Source: Pseudolysinimonas sp051954455 (GTDB lineage Bacteria; Actinomycetota; Actinomycetes; Actinomycetales; Microbacteriaceae). Taken from it: 64,000 bases of DNA. This document shows, in pieces, positions 60,122 through 64,000 of this stretch. Each line of letters opens with the position of its first letter. Positions within the stretch are counted from its first letter, which is position 1. Position numbers and translations under genes: made by a program. A model generated the notes under the pieces. It made no database searches, was not told the DNA's origin, and saw nothing but the letters and a program-made list of their open reading frames with translations. The stretch spans positions 1-64,000 of the forward strand of contig NZ_JBQCHS010000022.1 of assembly GCF_051954455.1 (NCBI RefSeq), written 5' to 3'.

Positions 60122-62070
60122 CCGCCGGCCCTCAAGTTGACTTTGATCGTCGAACCCCAGGGTGCGGTACTTCCGCCATCAGGATCGGTCTTTGTGACGA
60201 CGAATATGGACGGAAACGCGTCGGCCGCAGCCTTGGGGTTGTAGTCGAGCTGGAAGCCGGCGTCGAGAAGCTGCTGCTTCGCCTTCGCCCAGGTCTGCCC
60301 GACCACGCTGGGCACGACGACGGGCTCCGGTCCCTTCGAGATCGTGAGCGCGATCGTCTGCCCGGGAGCGTAGGGGCCGGCGGTCTCGATCTTGATGACC
60401 GACCCCTCCGGCACGGTGTGGCTGAAGCTCTGTTCGCCCTGCGTCGCGGTCACATGGACGGCATTCAGGGCGTCCTGCGCCTGCGCGAAGGTCTGACCGG
60501 TGACGTCCGGCAGCTTCCCGACCGATTCGACGAGCGTGACCGGGAGCCCCTGGCCATAGGTGGCCTGCCCGAGGAGGCTCTTGCCGTCGGCGCCGAGCGC
60601 GTCGATCACCTGGTCGGCGGCGATGGAGTCGCTGAACTGCTTCTTCGGGTCGCCCCCGGACGACCAGTTGGCCTTGATGGCGGCCTCGGCGTCCGCGACC
60701 GGGGTGCCAGCCTTGATCGAGAACGGGATGGGCTTCCGACCCGCCGAGACGAGCAGCCGCACCGTGCTGCCCTTGCCGACGAAGGAGCCGAGGCCCGGCT
60801 TGGTGTCGGCCACGCGGCCGGCGGCGACCGAGGTCGAGTACGCCTGACCGGGCGTGCCGAGCTCGAGACCGAGCGCCCGCAGCTCCGCGGTGGCGGCCTC
60901 CGGCGTCTTGCCCTGCAGATCCTGCGGAATCGCGACCTGCGAGCCCGGACCGGCGAGGAACCACCACCCGGCGCCGCCGCCGATCAGGGCGAGCAGGACG
61001 AGGATGACGAGCAGGGGGATCCAGCGGCGCGGGCGGCGCTTCCGGGGCGCTCCCGCCTCCACCGCCTGACGCACGGGGACCTGATCAGTCGTCGCGGTGC
61101 GCGCCGTCGGCATCGCGCCGCGGGCGCCGAGCACCTGGGTCTCGTCGTCGGCGAACGGCCGCGCCGCGCCCGGCGGCGACGGCAGCACCATGGTGCGCTG
61201 GGCGACGGTCGGCGCCGGGCCGGTGCCGTCGATCTCGCCGGCCACCGCCTTCAACTGCTCGAGCATCTCCCGCGCGTCGCGCGGCCGGCGCTCCGGGTCG
61301 CGCTCGGTCGCCCAGAGCACGAGCTCGTCGAGCGGGCGCGGCACCTTGGGATTGCGGCTCGACGGAGCCGGCACCGACTCGTTCGCGTGCTGGTAGGCGA
61401 TCTGCATCGGCTGCTCGCCCGTGAACGGCTGCTCGCCGGTGAGCATCTCGTACATCATGATGCCGACCGCGTAGATGTCGGAGCGGGTGTCGGCGACCCC
61501 GCGCGTGACGAGTTCGGGGGAGAGGTAGGCGATCGTGCCGAGCAGGGCCGCCCCGGTCGCGGTGTTGGCGGAGGCGGCGCGTGCCAGCCCGAAGTCGCCG
61601 ATCTTGATGCGGCCGTCGTCGGCCAGCAGCACGTTCTCGGGCTTCAGGTCGCGGTGGACGATCCCGGCCTTGTGCGCCGCGGCCAGCCCGGAGAGCACGG
61701 CCTCGGCGATGTCGATCGCCTGCTGGGGGGTGAGCGACCCGTACTCGCGCAGCAGATCGCGGAGGGTGATGCCGGGCAGGTACTCCATCACCAGGTAGGC
61801 GCTGTCGTCGTCCTGCCCCTGGTCGAAGACGTTGACGACGTTCGGGTGCGCCAGACGCGCCGCCGAGCGCGCCTCCTGGATGAAGCGCTGCTTGAACTGG
61901 CTGTCGTCGGCCAGGTGCCCGTGCATGACCTTGACGGCGACCCGGCGCTCGAGCCGGAGGTCGGTGGCGAGGTAGACGGTGGCCATGCCGCCGCGCGCGA
62001 TGCGTGAGCGCACCTGGTAGCGCCCGTCGATGAGCCGGCCGATGACCGGGTCCGACGTGTTGACGCTCAC
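60118..62070 (-). CDS. Ser/Thr protein kinase with PASTA domains
   Basis: A 650-residue Hanks-type kinase. Residues 12-270 are the kinase: glycine loop IARGGMATVY, Lys in RRVAVKVM, HRDLKPENVL, DFGLA and GTIAYLSPE. A membrane helix follows near residue 350 (PLLVILVLLALIGGGAGWWF), then about four PASTA repeats outside the cell; the second is degenerate (lacking the VPxxxG start), the last begins VVVPSVVGQTWAKAKQQL. The place next to aroG and Rv2175c corresponds to pknL, but with PASTA domains. It probably senses peptidoglycan fragments and phosphorylates GarA and other targets. Confidence 0.94.
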   Translation of the reverse strand: MSVNTSDPVIGRLIDGRYQVRSRIARGGMATVYLATDLRLERRVAVKVMHGHLADDSQFKQRFIQEARSAARLAHPNVVNVFDQGQDDDSAYLVMEYLPGITLRDLLREYGSLTPQQAIDIAEAVLSGLAAAHKAGIVHRDLKPENVLLADDGRIKIGDFGLARAASANTATGAALLGTIAYLSPELVTRGVADTRSDIYAVGIMMYEMLTGEQPFTGEQPMQIAYQHANESVPAPSSRNPKVPRPLDELVLWATERDPERRPRDAREMLEQLKAVAGEIDGTGPAPTVAQRTMVLPSPPGAARPFADDETQVLGARGAMPTARTATTDQVPVRQAVEAGAPRKRRPRRWIPLLVILVLLALIGGGAGWWFLAGPGSQVAIPQDLQGKTPEAATAELRALGLELGTPGQAYSTSVAAGRVADTKPGLGSFVGKGSTVRLLVSAGRKPIPFSIKAGTPVADAEAAIKANWSSGGDPKKQFSDSIAADQVIDALGADGKSLLGQATYGQGLPVTLVESVGKLPDVTGQTFAQAQDALNAVHVTATQGEQSFSHTVPEGSVIKIETAGPYAPGQTIALTISKGPEPVVVPSVVGQTWAKAKQQLLDAGFQLDYNPKAAADAFPSIFVVTKTDPDGGSTAPWGSTIKVNLRAGG

Positions 62071-62140
62071 GCTGAGAGTGTACGGACGGGCGCCTGAGGG
62101 CCCGGCCGCAACACCCGGTCGCGCCCGGATCGGCGAGGGA

Positions 62141-63433
62141 TCAGCGGAGCTGCGCGAGCCAGGTCTGCGCGCTCTTCTCCCACTTGGCGTACGCGTTCGG
62201 GTAGGCCGAGATCTGCACCCGCTGCGCCGCCTGGGTGAGGCTCAGACCCGACCAGCCCGGGATGTCGAGCAGGCCCTTCGTACGCCCGGCGTTCGGGTTC
62301 TTCGGGCCGCCGTAGAAGAGGCGCGCGGCGTACGAGACGTCGGTGAGCTGGGAGGCGGTGCCCCATCCGGTACTCGGCCGCTGCTGGAAGAGCCCCACCG
62401 AGTCGCGGTCGCCGTGGCCGAGGTTGCGCAGGCTCGACTCCTGCATCGCCGTGGCGAGCGCGATGACGATCCCGCGATCGGGCACGCCGAGCTGCCGCCC
62501 GACCTGGATGACGATCCGCGCGTTCGCGGCCATCTCCGGAGTGAGCGGGGTCACGGTGGTGCCGTCCTGCACGGCGGTGACACCGGGGAGCACGAGACGG
62601 CTGCCGGGGTAGATGAGGCTCGTCGCGCCGAGCCCGTTGGCGCGCATGATCGCGCTCGCGCCGATCCCGAACCGGCCGGCGATGCCGGAGAGCGTGTCGC
62701 CCGCGCGCACCGTGTAGGCGTCGTCGACGACCGGGGCCGGGGAGTTCACGACCGGGGTGGTCGGCCCGTCGGCGGGGGCGACCGGGGTGACGGACGAGAC
62801 GGTCTGGATGTCGAGGGCGCCGCCCGTGGAGGCCGGGCCGGCTGGGATCCGGAGCGACTGCCCAGGGTAGATGATGCTCGTGCGGCTGAGGCCGTTGGCA
62901 TCGAGGATCGCCTGGGTCGTCACGCCGAGGCGCCCGGCGATGCCCGAGATGGTGTCGCCGCGCTGGATCGTGTAGCCGCGCGCGGGCGAGGACGCCGGAG
63001 GCGCGGCGACCGGGGCGGCGCTGCCGCCCCCGAGGACCAGTACCTGTCCGGGGTAGATCAGCGACGACCAGCCGAGGCCGTTGCGTGCGAGGACGTCGGC
63101 GGTCCGCAAGCCGAACCGCGCCGCGATCCGCGACACGGTGTCGCCGCTCGCGACGACATAGCGCGAGGGGGCCGCCTGGGCCGGGGCGAGGGCGGCCGGC
63201 GTCGATGCCGCTCCCGGTGCCGCCACCGGGGTCGACCGGACGAGGGCGCGGGGCTTCGCCTCGGGCTTCTTCGGCGCCGCGTCGGCTGCCGGGAGGGCGC
63301 CCGTGAGGTTCATGGTGACGGTCATCGCGCCGGCGAGTACGACCGGCACGGTCAGGTGCACGCCGCGCCGGATCCGGCGCACCGCTTCGGCGCGCTCCTC
63401 GTCGCGCGATGCGCGCGCTCCGTTCGCGTCCAT
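62141..63433 (-). CDS. LysM-containing muralytic enzyme (transglycosylase-like)
   Basis: A 430-residue cell-wall protein. An N-terminal basic segment (RRIRRG) and hydrophobic helix (VHLTVPVVLAGAMTVTMNLT) act as signal anchor, cut at AADA. Three LysM domains follow (VVASGDTVSRIAARFGL; IQRGDTISGIAGRLGV; VRAGDTLSGIAGRFGI), then a lysozyme-like catalytic domain (VIALATAMQESSLRNLGHGD, then DSVGLFQQRPS, with Glu in MQES). ATG 63433 has AGAGGCGGGG upstream. It likely cuts peptidoglycan during growth, next to a PASTA kinase that senses it. Confidence 0.9.
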   Translation of the reverse strand: MDANGARASRDEERAEAVRRIRRGVHLTVPVVLAGAMTVTMNLTGALPAADAAPKKPEAKPRALVRSTPVAAPGAASTPAALAPAQAAPSRYVVASGDTVSRIAARFGLRTADVLARNGLGWSSLIYPGQVLVLGGGSAAPVAAPPASSPARGYTIQRGDTISGIAGRLGVTTQAILDANGLSRTSIIYPGQSLRIPAGPASTGGALDIQTVSSVTPVAPADGPTTPVVNSPAPVVDDAYTVRAGDTLSGIAGRFGIGASAIMRANGLGATSLIYPGSRLVLPGVTAVQDGTTVTPLTPEMAANARIVIQVGRQLGVPDRGIVIALATAMQESSLRNLGHGDRDSVGLFQQRPSTGWGTASQLTDVSYAARLFYGGPKNPNAGRTKGLLDIPGWSGLSLTQAAQRVQISAYPNAYAKWEKSAQTWLAQLR

Positions 63434-63618
63434 GCCGACCCCGCCTCTCTGGCCCATCCCCCGAGGAACCGCGACATCCGTCGCCGAGCGCGGACGTCCG
63501 ATTCACGCTGTCACAGAAGATATAAGGAGTCAACTGATGTGGCTCATGTGAATCATGTGGAAATCGACCGCGTCCCGGGCGGCTGCGGACCCCGTCGCGG
63601 GCGTGACACGCTGGTCGG
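63434..63618. other. Divergent intergenic region, LysM gene / Rv2175c-like gene
   Basis: An AT-richer region of 185 bases. On the minus strand TTGACT (complement of 63528-63533) is a good -35 for the LysM gene; no matching -10 at normal spacing is clear. ATGTGG/ATGTGA repeats at 63536-63561 could be regulator sites. On the plus strand CACGCT (63607-63612) ends 6 bases before GTG 63619 (leaderless type). Confidence 0.4.
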
Positions 63619-63957
63619 GTGAGTGCGAGCACTGCCGATTGGCTGACGATCCCCGACCTCGTGGAGGTGCTGAACCTGCCGCAGGGCAAGGTGCGCCGCC
63701 TGCTCGAGGAGCGCATCCTCCTCGGCACCCGCGTCGACGGCGTGCTCAAGGTCCCCGCCGCGTTCCTCCTCGACGGGGAGCCGCTCCACGACCTCCGCGG
63801 CACCGTCGTGGTGCTCGGCGACGCCGGCTTCAGTGACGACGAGGCCATCACCTGGCTGCTGAGCGAGCAGGACAGCCTCGGGACGAGTCCTGTGGAGGCG
63901 CTTCGCTCCGGGCGCAAGGCCGAGGTGCGCCGGGTCGCGCAGGCGCTCGGGTTCTAG
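63619..63957 (+). CDS. Rv2175c-family DNA-binding protein
   Basis: A 112-residue winged-helix protein. DWLTIPDLVEVLNLPQGKVR followed by RLLEERILLGTRVDGVLKVP is the helix-turn-helix part, and LRGTVVVLGDAGFSDDEAIT the rest. In M. tuberculosis Rv2175c binds DNA and is phosphorylated by PknL on an N-terminal Thr, which stops binding. Here the N terminus SASTADWLT also has Thr/Ser. The kinase gene lies 1.5 kb away, the same neighbourhood as in mycobacteria. Confidence 0.9.
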   Translation: MSASTADWLTIPDLVEVLNLPQGKVRRLLEERILLGTRVDGVLKVPAAFLLDGEPLHDLRGTVVVLGDAGFSDDEAITWLLSEQDSLGTSPVEALRSGRKAEVRRVAQALGF

Positions 63958-63965
63958 GTCCGCGC

Positions 63966-64000
63966 TCAGGCGGAGCGCGCGGTCACGACCGCGGCGAGCT
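63966..64000 (-). CDS. C-terminal end of a gene entering from the right edge
   Basis: The minus strand reads LAAVVTARSA and TGA. Only the last ten codons are inside the window. In mycobacteria a polyprenyl diphosphate synthase gene lies in this vicinity, and the short end is compatible, but this cannot be shown. Confidence 0.35.
   Translation of the reverse strand, partial: LAAVVTARSA

Overview
The window is chromosomal DNA of a high-GC actinobacterium, most probably a member of the Microbacteriaceae. The reasons are the very high GC at third codon positions, the many GTG starts with 4-base GTGA/ATGA overlaps, the gene order TPR protein - HAD phosphatase - tlyA - nadK - recN - pyrG - Nudix - xerD - parA - scpA - scpB - rluB - tyrA - cmk - der (the order I know from Mycobacterium tuberculosis around Rv1691-Rv1713), and a dispersed GGTCGAGTAG...TATCGAGAC repeat that I remember from Microbacteriaceae genomes. 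The assignment is an inference from sequence only.

Layout. Positions 1-690 hold the end of an rRNA operon (23S 3' end, spacer, 5S, strong terminator). Positions 713-16413 hold the conserved housekeeping cluster: ribosome methylation and pseudouridylation (TlyA, RluB), NADP and CTP synthesis (NadK, PyrG), recombination and chromosome handling (RecN, XerD, ParA, ScpA, ScpB), tyrosine synthesis (TyrA), CMP kinase and the ribosome GTPase Der. From 16424 to 20236 there are small accessory enzymes: a RibD-like reductase, a TetR regulator divergent from an MBL hydrolase, two methyltransferases and a YchJ protein. A tRNA-Pro(GGG) at 20273 marks the edge of a lower-GC mosaic (about 20350-27450) with two IS3-family elements, gene fragments, a 518-residue helix-turn-helix protein and, most interesting, a secreted hydrophobic four-cysteine protein followed by a tiny two-helix membrane protein that look like a bacteriocin/immunity pair.

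From 27457 to 46738 are mostly single genes or short operons: a secreted GH27 alpha-galactosidase, a truncated DUF4166 remnant, quinone reductase, GNATs, DoxX, dienelactone hydrolase, Mug glycosylase, LLM and deazaflavin oxidoreductases, azoreductase, glutathione peroxidase, a protealysin-like protease with its emfourin inhibitor, and a VOC/TipAS-MerR operon with a textbook MerR promoter. From 46133 on there is a conserved block: phosphatidyltransferase, GarA-like FHA protein, FtsR and a second MerR regulator, then a ParA ATPase, pyruvate carboxylase, a MinD-like ATPase, peptide deformylase, acyl-CoA ligase, ROK kinase, acyltransferase, class II DAHP synthase, PASTA kinase, LysM muralytic enzyme and an Rv2175c-type DNA-binding protein.

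How parts connect: the PASTA kinase, the FHA protein with a GarA-like Thr-Thr pair and the Rv2175c-type protein are, in mycobacteria, kinase and substrates, so the window probably carries a large part of one Ser/Thr-phosphorylation circuit. A second theme is transcription: more than twenty genes are preceded by a TANNNT-type -10 box that ends 6-8 bases before the start codon, which predicts leaderless mRNAs. In one place two such boxes overlap in a 10-base palindrome that serves two divergent genes.
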